DNA from: Deinococcus murrayi DSM 11303
GTDB lineage: Bacteria; Deinococcota; Deinococci; Deinococcales; Deinococcaceae
Assembly: GCF_000482805.1 (NCBI RefSeq)
Contig: NZ_AXWT01000024.1
Coordinates: 2,501-59,455 of the forward strand
Direction: 5' to 3'
Length of the DNA stretch: 56,955 nt
The translations under genes and the position numbers were made by a program. Shown here piece by piece: positions 16,002 to 29,515 of the stretch (position 1 is the stretch's first letter; every line of letters begins with the position of its first letter). Under the pieces are notes generated by a model that worked only from the letters and a program-made list of their open reading frames with translations, did no database searches and was not told the DNA's origin.

Positions 16002-16033
16002 CCGGGCGCGTCAGGCCTTCCTGACGTGCCCGG
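16002..16033 (-). other. Intercistronic hairpin between response regulator and kinase
   Basis: CCGGGC at 16002-16007 and CGTCAGG at 16009-16015 pair with CCTGACG at 16020-16026 and GCCCGG at 16028-16033 around a four-base loop; only one pair mismatches. No T-run follows on the minus strand, so it is more likely a processing or stability element than a full terminator. Confidence 0.6.
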
Positions 16034-16061
16034 CAGTGTCGGTGCGCCACGCCCGCGCCGC

Positions 16062-16739
16062 TTACTCCTCGCGCAGGACGTACCCCACCCCGCGCACCGT
16101 GTGAATAAGCCGCCGTTCACCGCCCTCTTCGAGCTTGCGGCGCAGGTAACCGATGTACACGTCGACGACGTTGCTGCCCCCGGTGTATTCGGGCCAGACT
16201 TTCTCCTCGATTTCGAAGCGGGAAAAGACCTTGCCGGGGTTGCGGGCGAGCAGCTCCAGCAGCTCAAACTCTTTGGCCGAGAGTTCGACCCGCCGCCCTC
16301 CCCGGAAGATTTCGCGCCCGTCGAGGTTCATCACCAGGTCGGCGACCCGCACTTCGCCGGTGACGGCAGGGTTGACTCGGCGCAGGTGAGCGCGGACACG
16401 GGCCAGCAGTTCCTCGATGGAAAAGGGCTTGATAAGGTAGTCGTCGGCTCCCGAATCCAGGCCTTCGACCTTGTCCTGAATGCCGTCTTTGGCCGTCAGA
16501 ATGATGATGGGCGTGTTGCTGGTTTTGCGGATGCGCCGAGCAACTTCCAGGCCGTCAAGGACAGGGAGCATCAGGTCGAGAATGACGAGGTCCGGGTTGA
16601 CCTCCCGAAACTTGCTCAGGCCGGTCACGCCGTCGAACGCCACTTCGGTGGCGTACCCTTCGGCGGCCAGCTCCAGTTCGATGAAGCGGGCGATGTCTTT
16701 TTCGTCCTCAATGACGAGGACCAGGGGCTTGCGTTCCAT
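16062..16739 (-). CDS. OmpR-family response regulator (DrRRA-like)
   Basis: 225 residues. The receiver domain has VIEDEKD (acidic pocket), the phosphoacceptor Asp in LVILDLMLP, the switch Thr in IILTAKD and the conserved Lys in LIKPF. The C-terminal winged helix has [20 protein letters not shown] and [12 protein letters not shown]. It binds DNA and controls transcription on phosphorylation by the kinase downstream. The protein closely resembles what I recall of DrRRA, a regulator needed for radiation resistance in D. radiodurans; this is recollection, not a search. Leaderless ATG at 16739: TAGACT at 16746-16751 lies six bases upstream. Confidence 0.88.
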   Translation of the reverse strand: MERKPLVLVIEDEKDIARFIELELAAEGYATEVAFDGVTGLSKFREVNPDLVILDLMLPVLDGLEVARRIRKTSNTPIIILTAKDGIQDKVEGLDSGADDYLIKPFSIEELLARVRAHLRRVNPAVTGEVRVADLVMNLDGREIFRGGRRVELSAKEFELLELLARNPGKVFSRFEIEEKVWPEYTGGSNVVDVYIGYLRRKLEEGGERRLIHTVRGVGYVLREE

Positions 16740-16758
16740 GCGGTCAGTCTATGAACCG

Positions 16759-16770
16759 TTCTCATGAGAA
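16759..16770. promoter_or_regulatory. Perfect 12-base palindrome in the response regulator promoter
   Basis: TTCTCATGAGAA lies between the -10 (16746-16751) and the expected -35 position of the response regulator gene. It could be an operator, perhaps for autoregulation. Confidence 0.4.
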
Positions 16771-16784
16771 GACGGCCCGACCGC

Positions 16785-17378
16785 TTAACCAGTTTTCATG
16801 GGGGTGACGCGCGCGCTGGGGGCCAGGACCCGGTAAGCGCGACATTCGGGACCGAAGCCGCGCAGGGGAGGAAGAGTCCGGGGCACGCAGGGGAGGGCCG
16901 CGCTCAGCAGCCCTACGGCGTCGGCACAGATGAGGGTTTCACCCGGCTCTGCCACGTCGCATAGCCGCCGGGCGTAGTTGACGGGGAGGCCGTAGGCGCT
17001 GGGTTGCCCGCCCACCACGCCCGTGATGACCTCGCCAACCGCTATGCCCAACCGCAACTGAAGCTGCAGCCCCAGCGACGCGGCGAGGCCCAGGCTTCCG
17101 GCCCGCTCATGGGCCTCGCCCGCTGCACAAAGGGCCTGCGCGGTCGCCTCGGCAGGCCAGAGGGCCAGCACCGCGTCCCCCTGGTGCTGCAAGACCCGCC
17201 CGCCGCGCAGCTCAAAACTCAGCATCAGCACCTGCACCAGCTCGGCCATCAGCGCGGTGTAGGTGCCCAGCGGCAGGGCGTGGGCGATGGCCGTGCTGCC
17301 CACCAGGTCTGCAAGCACCAAGCACGCCTGCTCCGGCACGGCAGGCTCGGCAGGCAACGGCAGCAGCAGGTGCGTCAT
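16785..17378 (-). CDS. Minimal class III adenylate/guanylate cyclase-like protein
   Basis: 197 residues consisting of little more than one cyclase homology domain. The two metal-binding aspartates are visible: Asp24 in [10 protein letters not shown] and Asp68 in [11 protein letters not shown]. The transition-state pair Asn134 and Arg138 are present in [10 protein letters not shown], followed by PGETLICAD. Class III cyclases make cAMP or cGMP as homodimers; nucleotide specificity cannot be read safely. No sensor or TM domain. The weak GGGAAG sequence upstream of ATG 17378 is the only start signal. Next to the two-component system but transcribed separately. Confidence 0.75.
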   Translation of the reverse strand: MTHLLLPLPAEPAVPEQACLVLADLVGSTAIAHALPLGTYTALMAELVQVLMLSFELRGGRVLQHQGDAVLALWPAEATAQALCAAGEAHERAGSLGLAASLGLQLQLRLGIAVGEVITGVVGGQPSAYGLPVNYARRLCDVAEPGETLICADAVGLLSAALPCVPRTLPPLRGFGPECRAYRVLAPSARVTPMKTG

Positions 17379-17444
17379 GGCTCGCTTCCCACTATGCCCC
17401 AGCCCTCCGCTTTGGGTAAAGACCCACCCCCCTCACATGGCTTT

Positions 17445-17464
17445 CTCACCCCCTTTGGGGTGAG
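17445..17464 (-). terminator. Hairpin after the 17466 gene
   Basis: CTCACCCC and GGGGTGAG form a perfect eight-base stem with a four-base loop, starting two bases after the stop codon. No T-run follows, so termination is uncertain. Confidence 0.4.
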
Positions 17465-17465
17465 G

Positions 17466-17909
17466 TCAGGGCAAGGGAGGCAGGAAGCCGTGGAGGGGAG
17501 GCAGCGTGCGAAAAGCCACCCAGTCGCCCGGCTGGGCGGGGGGCAGGGGAATGAAGCTTCCCAGCACGAGGGGCACCCGCGCCCGCACCACCCAGTTGAG
17601 GCGCCCTACCTGCAGGAGCACGCCCTGTCCCGCGACAGCGGAGACTCCCACAACATCCAGCCGCTCGGCTGGCTCCTCGTGCTCTGTCAGGAGCTGGGTG
17701 CCGTCCGGGTCGAGCAGGCCGTGGATGATGAAGCGGGCCGGGCCGGGCCGGGCCGCGTAGGGACCGCTGCGGTCAAAGAGATAGAGCACCCGGCCCCCCG
17801 CCGCAAACTCCAGCAGCGGGCTGCCCTCGCGTCCAGGATAGAGCACGCCCTCGGCGGCGTAGGGCGCGTAGGTGGCTGCAAACTCAGTTTCTGAACTCTC
17901 CAGCGTCAA
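17466..17909 (-). CDS. Conserved-looking protein of unknown function
   Basis: 147 residues, not recognised. No signal peptide, TM segment or nucleotide motif is visible. The fold looks beta-rich ([41 protein letters not shown]). The start is TTG at 17909, chosen because GGGGAGGGG lies seven bases upstream and no ATG fits. It follows the 17932 gene on the same strand with a 22-base gap, so the UbiA-like gene, the 17932 gene and this one probably form an operon. Confidence 0.6.
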   Translation of the reverse strand: MTLESSETEFAATYAPYAAEGVLYPGREGSPLLEFAAGGRVLYLFDRSGPYAARPGPARFIIHGLLDPDGTQLLTEHEEPAERLDVVGVSAVAGQGVLLQVGRLNWVVRARVPLVLGSFIPLPPAQPGDWVAFRTLPPLHGFLPPLP

Positions 17910-17931
17910 GCTTCGCCCCTCCCCCCACCCT

Positions 17932-18266
17932 TCACGAAGGGGATTCTAGGGCCTGGGCCGCTTCCGGAGGGCCGCTGTCTTGGCCTTCTGGGTCCGCGCC
18001 TTCGCTCAGCCACTCCAGGCCGGGGCGGGGGAGGCCCGCCGCGTCGAGCACGGGGTCGGCCCGCTCCAGCGCAAAGGTCCCCTCGACCTCCCGCAGCAGG
18101 TGAATGAGCACCAGCCCGCACAGCCGCTCCAGCACGGCCCAGCGCAGGCTTCCCGCTTCTTCCCGCGCTTGAGCACGGCGCAACTCGGTGAGAGCACGGC
18201 GCTCCTCGCCGTCCCGAAAGGCCTGGGCCGCGGCGGGCGGCACCGCCTCCCCCAGGGCGAGGCCCC

Positions 18267-18285
<19 letters not shown>
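17932..18285 (-). CDS. Hypothetical protein downstream of mqnP
   Basis: About 117 residues, not recognised. A helical, charged N-terminal half ([21 protein letters not shown]) is followed by [20 protein letters not shown] and an acidic, Pro/Gly-rich tail. The start is uncertain: GTG at 18285 lies inside the end of the prenyltransferase gene, and GTG at 18243 is the alternative. The frame shows protein-like composition and continues the operon. Confidence 0.5.
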
Positions 18286-19151
<866 letters not shown>

Positions 19152-19187
19152 AGCCTCCCAGCATACTCCGCGGCGAGCCTTTCCCTC

Positions 19188-19218
19188 TGGACAGGGCCGC
19201 CCCCTTCTTTGCTATCAT
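19188..19218 (+). promoter_or_regulatory. Promoter of the tRNA-Pro/Gly/Arg cluster
   Basis: TGGACA (19188-19193) and TATCAT (19213-19218) with a 19-base spacer precede tRNA-Pro by 24 bases. Confidence 0.45.
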
Positions 19219-19241
19219 GCGGCCCGCGCAGGCGAAGCAGG

Positions 19242-19320
<79 letters not shown>

Positions 19321-19358
19321 TTCTCCTCCGGGAGAGGCACGCACGCGCAAGCAGGTGA

Positions 19359-19433
<75 letters not shown>

Positions 19434-19439
19434 ATTTGA

Positions 19440-19463
19440 GCCTCCCCCGCGGAGGCTTTTTTT
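19440..19463 (+). terminator. Rho-independent terminator after tRNA-Gly
   Basis: GCCTCC and GGAGGC form a six-base stem around a five-base loop, followed by seven Ts. Confidence 0.85.
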
Positions 19464-19480
19464 ATCCCCACCCCAAGTCT

Positions 19481-19557
<77 letters not shown>

Positions 19558-19564
19558 CCGAATC

Positions 19565-19591
19565 CCCCGTCTCTGACGGGGCTTTTCTTTT
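19565..19591 (+). terminator. Rho-independent terminator after tRNA-Arg(TCT)
   Basis: CCCCGTC and GACGGGG form a perfect seven-base stem with a three-base loop, then CTTTTCTTTT. The next 180 bases up to the 19774 gene hold nothing that I can identify. Confidence 0.85.
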
Positions 19592-19773
19592 GTCCATGGC
19601 CTACCGTCTGGGCCGCTGAGGATGGGGGGTCAACTCTCTGTCAAATGTCACACCCTCGCCCGCTCGGAGATTGGGGCAGCGCTGGGGTGGGTCTCGCCGC
19701 CCGGAACCCGTTTTCTCCTCCCCACTTTGCTCGGATGAGGGGCTTACCTGTCAACCTCTCCATCGGAGTCCGT

Positions 19774-20196
19774 CTAAGTCGGCTGGGGCGCGAAGACGAT
19801 TCCCTCTCCCACAAAGGCCACGCCGCTCGGTTCCTGGGCGTCGGGCACGAAGGCGAGACGGCTCTCCAGGCCAAACTCGGCCCGGCCCACATTCAGACGC
19901 AGCAAGGCCATGAGGAGGTCAGCGTAAAAGGTCCCCTCGTCGCGTTCTTCTTCCAGCTTCGCCTCGGCAGGGAGGGCCGCCGCCCGCCGCAGCCGGGGCA
20001 GGTCGTCTGGGTGCGCCCAGGTCAGGTGGAGGGCGGTGGGGCGGGCCACGCCGCCCGCGCCCAGGGTCAGGGACCCCGTCTCTCCGGCGCGGGCGCGCAG
20101 GCTGAGGACGCCGTGCCGGGCCATCACGCCGCGCAGTTCGCGCAGCAGGGGTGCCGCCAGGGCGGAGGCCAGAGGCTGGAGGGATTCGGTGCTCAC
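19774..20196 (-). CDS. Hypothetical protein
   Basis: 140 residues, not recognised; no TM or signal segment. Features are an Arg-rich helix (LLRELRGVMARHGVLSLRARAG), then LHLTWAHPDDLPRLRRAAAL and the ending GEGIVFAPQPT. GTG at 20196 is chosen because TACAGT at 20203-20208 lies six bases upstream (leaderless pattern); longer upstream in-frame starts lack any signal. Diverges from the 20288 gene, whose own -10 is 67 bases away. Confidence 0.6.
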   Translation of the reverse strand: MSTESLQPLASALAAPLLRELRGVMARHGVLSLRARAGETGSLTLGAGGVARPTALHLTWAHPDDLPRLRRAAALPAEAKLEEERDEGTFYADLLMALLRLNVGRAEFGLESRLAFVPDAQEPSGVAFVGEGIVFAPQPT

Positions 20197-20287
20197 CCCC
20201 CGACTGTAACAAACGCGGGCACTCGTTCCCGGTCTGTCCTGCCAGCGCCGCAAAACGGTTGGGGACGCGCCCGCTATCCTGGCTCCC

Positions 20288-20776
20288 ATGAACTGCACCC
20301 GCATCTGGACCGACCTTTACGGCTCGGCCTGCGCCCTGTTTGAGGGCCGGGCGGGGGGCCACCGCTGGCTGGTCGCCGCCCCCCCGGAGTCGGCCCGCGA
20401 GCTGCCCACCGCGCTGGGGGCCGTAGACGGTAAGGGTGAGGTCCGCCTGCTTGTGCACGAGGGCCTGACGCCCCTGCTCGCGGCTCTGGGGGAAGGGCGG
20501 GTGCGTGGGGCCGTGGTCGTCGGAGAGCGGGCGCTGTCCGCCGGGCCAGAGGTCATCCTGCCGGAGCGGACGGTGGAGGATGGGGGCGGCGTTGTCTACC
20601 GCGAGGGCGGTTCCTTCCCGGCCTGGACGGCGGCCCTGGACCTCGGCGGCGCGGCGGGCGAGTGTCCCGCCGCGAGCGCCGCTGCGTCGCTGGGTGTGCC
20701 CGTTGTGGTGGCTCCGCCGCAGGGGGTGCGGGCTGCCCTGGAAGCCTGGATGGACGCCACCCCGCACGGGCGGTAG
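20288..20776 (+). CDS. Hypothetical protein
   Basis: 162 residues, not recognised. It begins [18 protein letters not shown] and has alternating strands and helices ([44 protein letters not shown]), suggesting an alpha/beta fold. Leaderless ATG: TATCCT at 20275-20280 lies seven bases before it. HemW follows 40 bases downstream with its own leaderless promoter. Confidence 0.6.
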   Translation: MNCTRIWTDLYGSACALFEGRAGGHRWLVAAPPESARELPTALGAVDGKGEVRLLVHEGLTPLLAALGEGRVRGAVVVGERALSAGPEVILPERTVEDGGGVVYREGGSFPAWTAALDLGGAAGECPAASAAASLGVPVVVAPPQGVRAALEAWMDATPHGR

Positions 20777-20816
20777 GCCCCCAATCCGCCTCCCGCCCAC
20801 CGCGTACCCTGCCCCT

Positions 20817-21962
20817 GTGCCCGCCCTCGACCCCACCGTTCGCCATCTCTACGTTCATGTCCCCTTCTGCCCCACCATCTGCCCCTACTGCGACTTTCAC
20901 GTTTTGACGCGGCGGGCCGGACTGGTCGAGCGGTACCTGGAGCGGCTGGAGGAGGAATCGGCATGGTTGGCGGGCGCGTACGCGGTCGACCTCGATACCG
21001 TTTATATCGGCGGTGGCACCCCCAGCTTCCTGCGCGACGCGGAGTTGACGGGGCTGGTGGAGAGCGTGCGCCGTCACCTGGGCTGGGGACGTGCCGAGAA
21101 CACCCTGGAGATCAACCCCGGCACGGTCAGCCCGGCGCGGGCGGCTCTGTGGCGTGACCTCGGCTTTGACCGCGCCTCGGTGGGCGTGCAGAGCCTCGAT
21201 AACGCCACCCTGAAGTTTCTGGGCCGCCAGCACGATGCCCGGCAGGCGCGGGAGGCGGTCACGACCCTGGTGGGGGCGGGCTTTCGCGTCAGCGGCGACC
21301 TCATCACGGCGGTGCCGGGGCAACCGCTGGAGGCCGATATTCGCGGCCTCGTCGAGCTGGGGGTGGGGCACGTCAGCGCCTACACCCTGACGGTCGAGCC
21401 GGGCACCGAGTTCGCCCGCCGGGGCGTGACGGTGGAGGAGGAGGACGAGCGCCGGGGCTTCGAGGAGACGGAAGCCTGCCTGACGGCCCTCGGTTTTTCC
21501 CGCTACGAAATCAGCAACTACGCCCGCCCCGGCCAGGAGTCGCGCCACAACCTTGCTTACTGGGAGGGGCGCACCTACCTGGGGCTGGGGCCGGGGGCGG
21601 CGGGGCATTACCCGGCGGCTCCGGGAGAAGCCGCCCTCACCCTGCGCCGCACCAATCCCCATCTCCACGACTGGCTCGTGGGCGGGCAGGGCGAGGCGGA
21701 GGCGGTCTTGCCGGAGGATTACGTGACCGACGCCCTCTTTATGGGGCTGCGGCTGCGGGCGGGCCTCGACCTGGCCGACCTCTCGCGCCGCAGCGGGGTG
21801 GACGTGCGGACCCGCTACGCCGCTCCCATCGCCGCGAACGTGGCCCGTGGCCTGCTCGCCCTGGAAGGCGACCGGCTGCGGGCCACGCCGGGGGGCTGGT
21901 GGGTCCTCAACCGGGTGGTGACGGACTTCCTGGAGGCGGAGCGTCCCGCCTGCCCGGACTGA
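20817..21962 (+). CDS. hemW: HemW-type radical SAM heme chaperone
   Basis: 381 residues. The radical-SAM iron-sulfur motif is CPTICPYC (Cys18, 22, 25), with Phe rather than a fourth Cys two residues later; this separates HemW from the oxidase HemN. Further HemW-like blocks are [37 protein letters not shown] and [20 protein letters not shown]. HemW inserts heme into respiratory enzymes and is not a coproporphyrinogen oxidase. Start is GTG at 20817, leaderless: TACCCT at 20805-20810 lies six bases upstream. Confidence 0.85.
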   Translation: MPALDPTVRHLYVHVPFCPTICPYCDFHVLTRRAGLVERYLERLEEESAWLAGAYAVDLDTVYIGGGTPSFLRDAELTGLVESVRRHLGWGRAENTLEINPGTVSPARAALWRDLGFDRASVGVQSLDNATLKFLGRQHDARQAREAVTTLVGAGFRVSGDLITAVPGQPLEADIRGLVELGVGHVSAYTLTVEPGTEFARRGVTVEEEDERRGFEETEACLTALGFSRYEISNYARPGQESRHNLAYWEGRTYLGLGPGAAGHYPAAPGEAALTLRRTNPHLHDWLVGGQGEAEAVLPEDYVTDALFMGLRLRAGLDLADLSRRSGVDVRTRYAAPIAANVARGLLALEGDRLRATPGGWWVLNRVVTDFLEAERPACPD

Positions 21963-22045
21963 CCAGCCGCGCTGATGGCTGCCCGCACTCTGACTTTCGG
22001 CGGCGGGGGCGGGCGTGCCTGCGGGGGGGCAGTAGACTACCCTCC

Positions 22046-23449
22046 ATGACCAAGCAGATGGATTTTGATGTGCTCGTGATTGGGGCCGGGCCGGGCGGCT
22101 ACCACGCGGCGATTCGGGCAGCGCAACTCGGCCTTAAGGTGGCCTGCGCCGAGCGCGACTCGGTGGGTGGGGTGTGCCTCAACGTGGGCTGCATCCCCAC
22201 CAAGGCGCTGCTGCACGCGGGCGAGCAGATGGCGGCGGCCCGCCACGCCGCCGAGTTTGGCCTCTCCTTTGGCGAACAGACCCTCGATATTGCCAAGCTC
22301 AACGGCTGGAAAGACGGCATCGTCAAGAAGCTCACGGGCGGCGTGAGTAGCCTTTTTAAGGCCAATAGGGTGACGCACCTGAAGGGCCACGCTTCTTTCG
22401 TGGATGAGCATACCGTGAAGGTCGGCGACCAGACCTACACGGCGGCGAACATCATCATCGCCACCGGGTCGGAACCCGCCCGCTTGCCGGGCATCGAGGT
22501 CGACCAAGAGCGCATCGTGGACTCGACTGGGGCGCTCGTCGTGCCGGACCCCATCCCGGCGCGGATGCTGTGCGTGGGGGGCGGCGTCATCAGCTTCGAG
22601 TTCGCGCACGTCTACAACAACCTCGGCTCCAAGGTCCGCATCATCGAGTTCCTGCCCACCATCATCCCCGGCGCGGACGCCGACGCCGCCCGCGAGTTCG
22701 GCAAGGCGATGAAAAAGCAGGGCATCGAGTTCGAGACCGAAACGAAAGCCAACTCCGCCGTGAAAAAGGACGACGGCATTCACGTCGAAATCGAGAACGT
22801 CAAGACCGGAGAAAAGCGGGTGGAGGTCTTTGACCGGGTGCTCGTGGCGGTGGGCCGCCGTCCCCGCACCGACGGCCTGAACGCGCAGGCGGCGGGCGTG
22901 CACGTCACCGACCGAGGCTTTATCCCCGCCGACGCGCAGCAGCGCACCAACGTGGGGCACATCTACGCCATCGGCGACGTGGCGAGCAACCCCATGCTGG
23001 CCCACAAGGCAATGAAAGAAGGCCTCGTCGCCGCCGAGGTCATCGCCGGGAAGCCCGCCGCGCAGGATGCGGTCGCCATCCCCGGCGTGGTGTACACCTC
23101 GCCCGAACTCGCCTGGGTGGGCCTGACCGAGGCCGAAGCCAAGGAAAAGGGTTACGAGGTCAAGACCGGCGTCTTCCCCCTCTCGGCGTCGGGCCGGGCG
23201 ATGACTTTGCAGCAGACCGACGGCTTCGTGAAGATGGTCGTCGAAAAGGACACCGACCTGCTCCTCGGCGTGCACATCGTGGGGCCGCACGCCTCCGACA
23301 TGCTGGGCGAGGCCAGCCTCGCGCTGGAGATGGCTGCGACCGCCACCGACATCGCCCTCACCATCCACGCCCATCCCACCCTGGGCGAGACGGTGCTGGA
23401 GGCCGCCGAAGCCGTTCACAAACAGGCGATTCACATCATGAACCGCTAA
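22046..23449 (+). CDS. lpdA: Dihydrolipoyl dehydrogenase (E3)
   Basis: 467 residues. The FAD-binding motif [16 protein letters not shown] is at residues 11-26, the redox disulfide CLNVGC uses Cys44 and Cys49, the NAD-binding motif is [13 protein letters not shown], and the C-terminal base is in [13 protein letters not shown]. It reoxidises dihydrolipoamide in the 2-oxoacid dehydrogenase or glycine cleavage complexes. No E1/E2 genes are near. Leaderless ATG: TAGACT at 22033-22038 ends seven bases upstream. Confidence 0.92.
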   Translation: MTKQMDFDVLVIGAGPGGYHAAIRAAQLGLKVACAERDSVGGVCLNVGCIPTKALLHAGEQMAAARHAAEFGLSFGEQTLDIAKLNGWKDGIVKKLTGGVSSLFKANRVTHLKGHASFVDEHTVKVGDQTYTAANIIIATGSEPARLPGIEVDQERIVDSTGALVVPDPIPARMLCVGGGVISFEFAHVYNNLGSKVRIIEFLPTIIPGADADAAREFGKAMKKQGIEFETETKANSAVKKDDGIHVEIENVKTGEKRVEVFDRVLVAVGRRPRTDGLNAQAAGVHVTDRGFIPADAQQRTNVGHIYAIGDVASNPMLAHKAMKEGLVAAEVIAGKPAAQDAVAIPGVVYTSPELAWVGLTEAEAKEKGYEVKTGVFPLSASGRAMTLQQTDGFVKMVVEKDTDLLLGVHIVGPHASDMLGEASLALEMAATATDIALTIHAHPTLGETVLEAAEAVHKQAIHIMNR

Positions 23450-23497
23450 GGCGGGCAGGAAGGGGGGGGAGGGCGTCTTCCGCGTCCGCCCCCCTGC

Positions 23498-23503
23498 TAT
23501 ACT
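23498..23503 (+). promoter_or_regulatory. -10 box for tRNA-Arg(CCT)
   Basis: TATACT lies 34 bases upstream of the tRNA. No convincing -35 is visible in the C-rich stretch before it. Confidence 0.4.
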
Positions 23504-23537
23504 CTGGCCCGCGCCGAGGCGCACGTTCTGCCGCTCC

Positions 23538-23614
<77 letters not shown>

Positions 23615-23639
23615 CCCCGCCTGCCCCCCCGCTCCCCGC

Positions 23640-23796
23640 TCCCCAGGCCGGACCGGGGGGACGCGCATGAAGGCTCCCCCATGGCCGCCAAATCAGCTTC
23701 GCATCTGCCCCCCGCACACTGAGGGTGTCTCACAACACAACCCGACCGGGTGAAGTCGGGTCCTGCGCTCCCGACTCTGTGCGGGAGCTTTTTTCG
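23640..23796 (+). ncRNA. Possible small RNA between tRNA-Arg and the next gene
   Basis: No protein-like frame. A strong terminator (23767-23794) stands 150 bases past the tRNA and on the opposite strand to the next gene, so it must end some plus-strand transcript. A second hairpin (CCCGAC with GTCGGG, 23741-23760) precedes it. It could be a read-through tail of the tRNA transcript or an independent small RNA; I see no family match. Confidence 0.3.
23767..23794 (+). terminator. Rho-independent terminator
   Basis: GCTCCCG and CGGGAGC form a seven-base stem around an eight-base loop, followed by six Ts. Confidence 0.8.
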
Positions 23797-23815
23797 GCAG
23801 CGGGGGGCGGCCTTC

Positions 23816-24643
23816 TCAGGGCAGGGCGATGCTGCTGGCGGGGAAGGGCTTGGCCTCCTCGCTAAAGAGGCGGTCCCAGGTGGCGCGGTCCACTGTGCCC
23901 GTGACTGGGAGGCCGTTGGCGGCTTGGAAGGCCCGCACCGTGGCCGCCGTGACCGGGCCGTACCAACCGTCGCCGCGCCCGCCACCACTGGGACGGGTGA
24001 GGGCAATCAAGCGGTCTTGGACGGCGCGGACATCTGCCCCGTTGAGGCGCTGGGCTTGCAGGCGCAGGCTGCGGGTGAAGGGGACTGGGGCGAGCGAACG
24101 GGGCGCGGGCGTCGCAGCCGGGGCCGGGCGGGGGGTTGGGGTGGGCTGCGCAGCGGGGGCGCTGCGGGCGCGGGCAGCCGGAGCTGGCGGGGGCGTCTGT
24201 GCCTGAGGCGTCACTGTCACGGCGGGCTTGGCAGGCTCGGCCTGGGGGGTGGCTTGGCCCCCCGCGCTCTGCGGCGGCAGGTCGAGATACAGCAGCGACC
24301 CGGCGCGGCCTTCGGGGTCAGGCTGCACGCGCAGATACACGTAGCCGCCGGGGGTGCGGACCCAGTTGTAGACGCTGCGCTGCCCGTCGCGGCTGCGCCA
24401 CACCCCGTAGAGGTCGCCCCCCAGCGCCGCGCTGAGCTGGCCGCGCACCGCTTCGACGCTGCCCGCGGCCCCCACACATTGCTTGTCCGGGGTGCCCACC
24501 CGCGAGAAGCTGGCCGGACAGGTTCGCAACACGCCGCCCAGCGCTTCGGCGGCGCGGGTCGCGGCCCGGCTCACGTCCCGCCCGGTTGGGGCGGTGAGGG
24601 CAGCAGAGGTCAGCAGGGCGGCAAGCGGGAGGGCAACCTTCAT
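23816..24643 (-). CDS. Exported peptidoglycan-binding-domain protein
   Basis: 275 residues. A signal peptide ([19 protein letters not shown]) is followed by a domain of about 110 residues with two cysteines (RTCPASF, KQCVGAA). Next come a Pro/Ala-rich linker (about residues 140-195) and a C-terminal PG_binding_1-type domain ([37 protein letters not shown]). It probably attaches to the cell wall; no catalytic motif is visible. ATG at 24643 is supported by the signal peptide and by TAGCAC just upstream. Confidence 0.8.
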   Translation of the reverse strand: MKVALPLAALLTSAALTAPTGRDVSRAATRAAEALGGVLRTCPASFSRVGTPDKQCVGAAGSVEAVRGQLSAALGGDLYGVWRSRDGQRSVYNWVRTPGGYVYLRVQPDPEGRAGSLLYLDLPPQSAGGQATPQAEPAKPAVTVTPQAQTPPPAPAARARSAPAAQPTPTPRPAPAATPAPRSLAPVPFTRSLRLQAQRLNGADVRAVQDRLIALTRPSGGGRGDGWYGPVTAATVRAFQAANGLPVTGTVDRATWDRLFSEEAKPFPASSIALP

Positions 24644-24739
24644 ACCCCCAGTGCTAGCACCCGCGAGCTGACCGGGCCTGAGGGCTGGGCCGCGGGGGGT
24701 TGAGCGGGGCTTGAGCACCGTGCGCTAGCCTCTGGCCCG

Positions 24740-25438
24740 ATGACGCCCGAACGCTACCAAAAGATTCTGCGGGTGCTGCGGCGGCGCCAGCCCACGCTGA
24801 CCGTGCTGATGGACGAGGTCCATAAGCCCCACAACCTCTCGGCCATCGTGCGGACCTGCGACGCGGTGGGCGTGCTTGAAGCCCACGCGGTGCCCCCCAA
24901 GGGCGGGCAGCTCGCCACCTTTGAGGGGCACACCTACGCCGCCACTTCCGGCAGCGCCCACAAGTGGGTGCCGGTGCGGTCTCACCCGGACGCGCTGGGG
25001 GCGGTGCGGGCCTTGCAGGGCCGGGGCTTTCAGGTCCTCGCCACCCACCTCTCACAGCGCAGCGTGGACTACCGCGACCCCGACTACACCCGCCCGACCT
25101 GCGTGCTGCTGGGGGCCGAGAAGTGGGGCGTTTCCGACGAGGCCGCCGACGCCGCCGACGCCAACATCGTCATTCCGATGTACGGGATGGTCCAGAGCCT
25201 CAACGTGTCGGTGGCCGCCGCGACCATCCTCTTCGAGGCCCAGCGTCAGCGCCTGCTGGCGGGCATGTACGACGCGCCGCAGCTTGCGCCGGAGGACCTG
25301 GCCCGTCTCGCCTTCGAGTGGGCCTACCCGGACCTCGCGCCGAGCTACCGCGAGCGGGGCGAACCCTACCCGGCGCTGGATGAGACGGGGCAAATCGTGG
25401 GCCAGCCCCCTTCTGCGGGCGGCCCTGCGGAACGCTAG
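24740..25438 (+). CDS. trmH: tRNA (guanosine-18-2'-O)-methyltransferase TrmH
   Basis: A 232-residue SPOUT methyltransferase. The three SPOUT motifs are visible: motif 1 [17 protein letters not shown] with the catalytic Arg, motif 2 [14 protein letters not shown], and motif 3 [17 protein letters not shown], which forms the trefoil knot that binds SAM. It methylates the 2'-OH of G18 in the D-loop of tRNAs. Leaderless ATG: TAGCCT at 24726-24731 lies eight bases upstream. The terC gene starts 12 bases after its stop. Confidence 0.88.
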   Translation: MTPERYQKILRVLRRRQPTLTVLMDEVHKPHNLSAIVRTCDAVGVLEAHAVPPKGGQLATFEGHTYAATSGSAHKWVPVRSHPDALGAVRALQGRGFQVLATHLSQRSVDYRDPDYTRPTCVLLGAEKWGVSDEAADAADANIVIPMYGMVQSLNVSVAAATILFEAQRQRLLAGMYDAPQLAPEDLARLAFEWAYPDLAPSYRERGEPYPALDETGQIVGQPPSAGGPAER

Positions 25439-25450
25439 ACTGCCCTGTTT

Positions 25451-26269
25451 ATGTTCAACCTCGAACTGCCGCCCTTTAACGCCGAGACCTGGGCGATTCT
25501 CGGCACCCTGCTGCTGCTCGAAGGCCTGCTCTCGGCGGACAACGCCCTTGTCTTGGCGGTCATGGTGCGGCACCTGGGGGGTGACCTCGCCCGCAAGGCC
25601 CTCGCCTACGGCATCGGCGGGGCGGTGGTGCTGCGCATTCTGGGGGTGCTGCTGGCCTCCTACGTGCTGGAGTACTGGTGGCTGCGGGCCTTTGGTGCCC
25701 TCTACCTCGCCTACCTCGCCATCAGCCACTTCACCAAGGGGGGCCACGGCGAAGACGAGGCCGCCGCCAATGCGAAGGGCCGGGGCTTTTGGGCCACCGT
25801 GGTGCTGCTCAACCTCACCGACCTCGCCTTCTCCGTGGATTCCATCTTGGCGGGGGTGGCGCTCATCCCGCGCGATATGCCGCGCGAGCAGGGCCTCACC
25901 ATCGTGGTCATCGGCGGCGTGATGGGCCTCATCCTGATGCGGATTGCGGCAACCCTCTTTCTCAAGTTGCTCAATCGCTACCCGGCCCTCGACAACGTGG
26001 CCTACGCGCTGGTGGGCTGGATTGCCGTCAAGCTCGGCGTAGAGACGCTGGAGGCCGCCCACGAGCACTTTGCTTGGGTGCCCACCCTCCATATGCCCCA
26101 GCCCGTGTTCTGGGGGGTGATGGCCGTCATCGCGGGGATGGGAACCTACCTCGCCACCCGCCAGCCCGCTATGAGTGAGGCGCGGGCCGAGCGCAAGGCG
26201 GAGGCCATCGTGGGCGAACTCGACGCCACCGTCGCCGACGCCGCCGACGGGCGCATCGACGGGCGCTGA
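25451..26269 (+). CDS. TerC-family integral membrane protein
   Basis: 272 residues with seven to eight TM helices. It has the paired acidic motifs of TerC/Alx proteins: LLEGLLSADNALVLAVM and NLTDLAFSVDSILAGVAL, thought to bind a metal ion. TerC proteins are linked to tellurite resistance and to manganese export or metalation of exported enzymes; manganese handling is of interest in Deinococcus, but the role is inferred. TAGACT at 25436-25441 overlaps the trmH stop and ends nine bases before the ATG. The soluble C-terminal tail is acidic. Confidence 0.82.
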   Translation: MFNLELPPFNAETWAILGTLLLLEGLLSADNALVLAVMVRHLGGDLARKALAYGIGGAVVLRILGVLLASYVLEYWWLRAFGALYLAYLAISHFTKGGHGEDEAAANAKGRGFWATVVLLNLTDLAFSVDSILAGVALIPRDMPREQGLTIVVIGGVMGLILMRIAATLFLKLLNRYPALDNVAYALVGWIAVKLGVETLEAAHEHFAWVPTLHMPQPVFWGVMAVIAGMGTYLATRQPAMSEARAERKAEAIVGELDATVADAADGRIDGR

Positions 26270-26286
26270 CGCGCACACCTGCCGCC

Positions 26287-26320
26287 GGGGGGCCGCCTTC
26301 CCACCGGGGGGCGGCCCCCC
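26287..26320 (+). terminator. GC-rich hairpin after the terC-family gene
   Basis: GGGGGGCCGCC and GGCGGCCCCCC form a perfect 11-base stem around a 12-base loop. No T-run follows. Confidence 0.5.
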
Positions 26321-26350
26321 GCACGTGCCCGGCGGTCTAGAGTGAGCGCT

Positions 26351-27595
<1,245 letters not shown>

Positions 27596-27645
27596 AGAAG
27601 CGGCCAGCAGCCAGCTTCCGGCTGCCAGCAACCTGCCAGCAACAA
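27596..27645. repeat. Small noncoding repeat-like segment (GCCAGC-rich)
   Basis: A run of GGCCAGCAGCCAGC and related words, matching in style the segments at 27711-27745 and 29395-29515. Short dispersed intergenic repeats are known from D. radiodurans. Confidence 0.45.
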
Positions 27646-27679
27646 GGGTCGGGGCAGCCCCCTCGCTCGCCCCGACCAA

Positions 27680-27714
27680 AACAGAAAAAGCCGGGGCATG
27701 GTTTCCCCGGCTTC
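27680..27714 (-). terminator. Rho-independent terminator of groEL
   Basis: On the minus strand AGCCGGGG and CCCCGGCT form an eight-base stem around eight bases, followed by TTTTCTGTTTT. A second hairpin (GGTCGGGGC at 27647-27655 with its complement at 27669-27677) stands beside it on the apgM side. Confidence 0.8.
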
Positions 27715-27750
27715 TGGCCGCTGGTCGCTGGCCACTGTCAGCTTGTTCTG

Positions 27751-29515
<1,765 letters not shown>

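Noticed and set aside
19592..19773. Gene in the 180-base gap after the tRNA cluster
   Set aside because: No frame with a start signal or protein-like composition was found.
20817..21962. HemN coproporphyrinogen oxidase
   Set aside because: The fourth Cys after the radical-SAM triad is replaced by Phe, as in HemW.
23620..23760. 4.5S SRP RNA
   Set aside because: The conserved GGAAGCAGC-type core of SRP RNA is not there.
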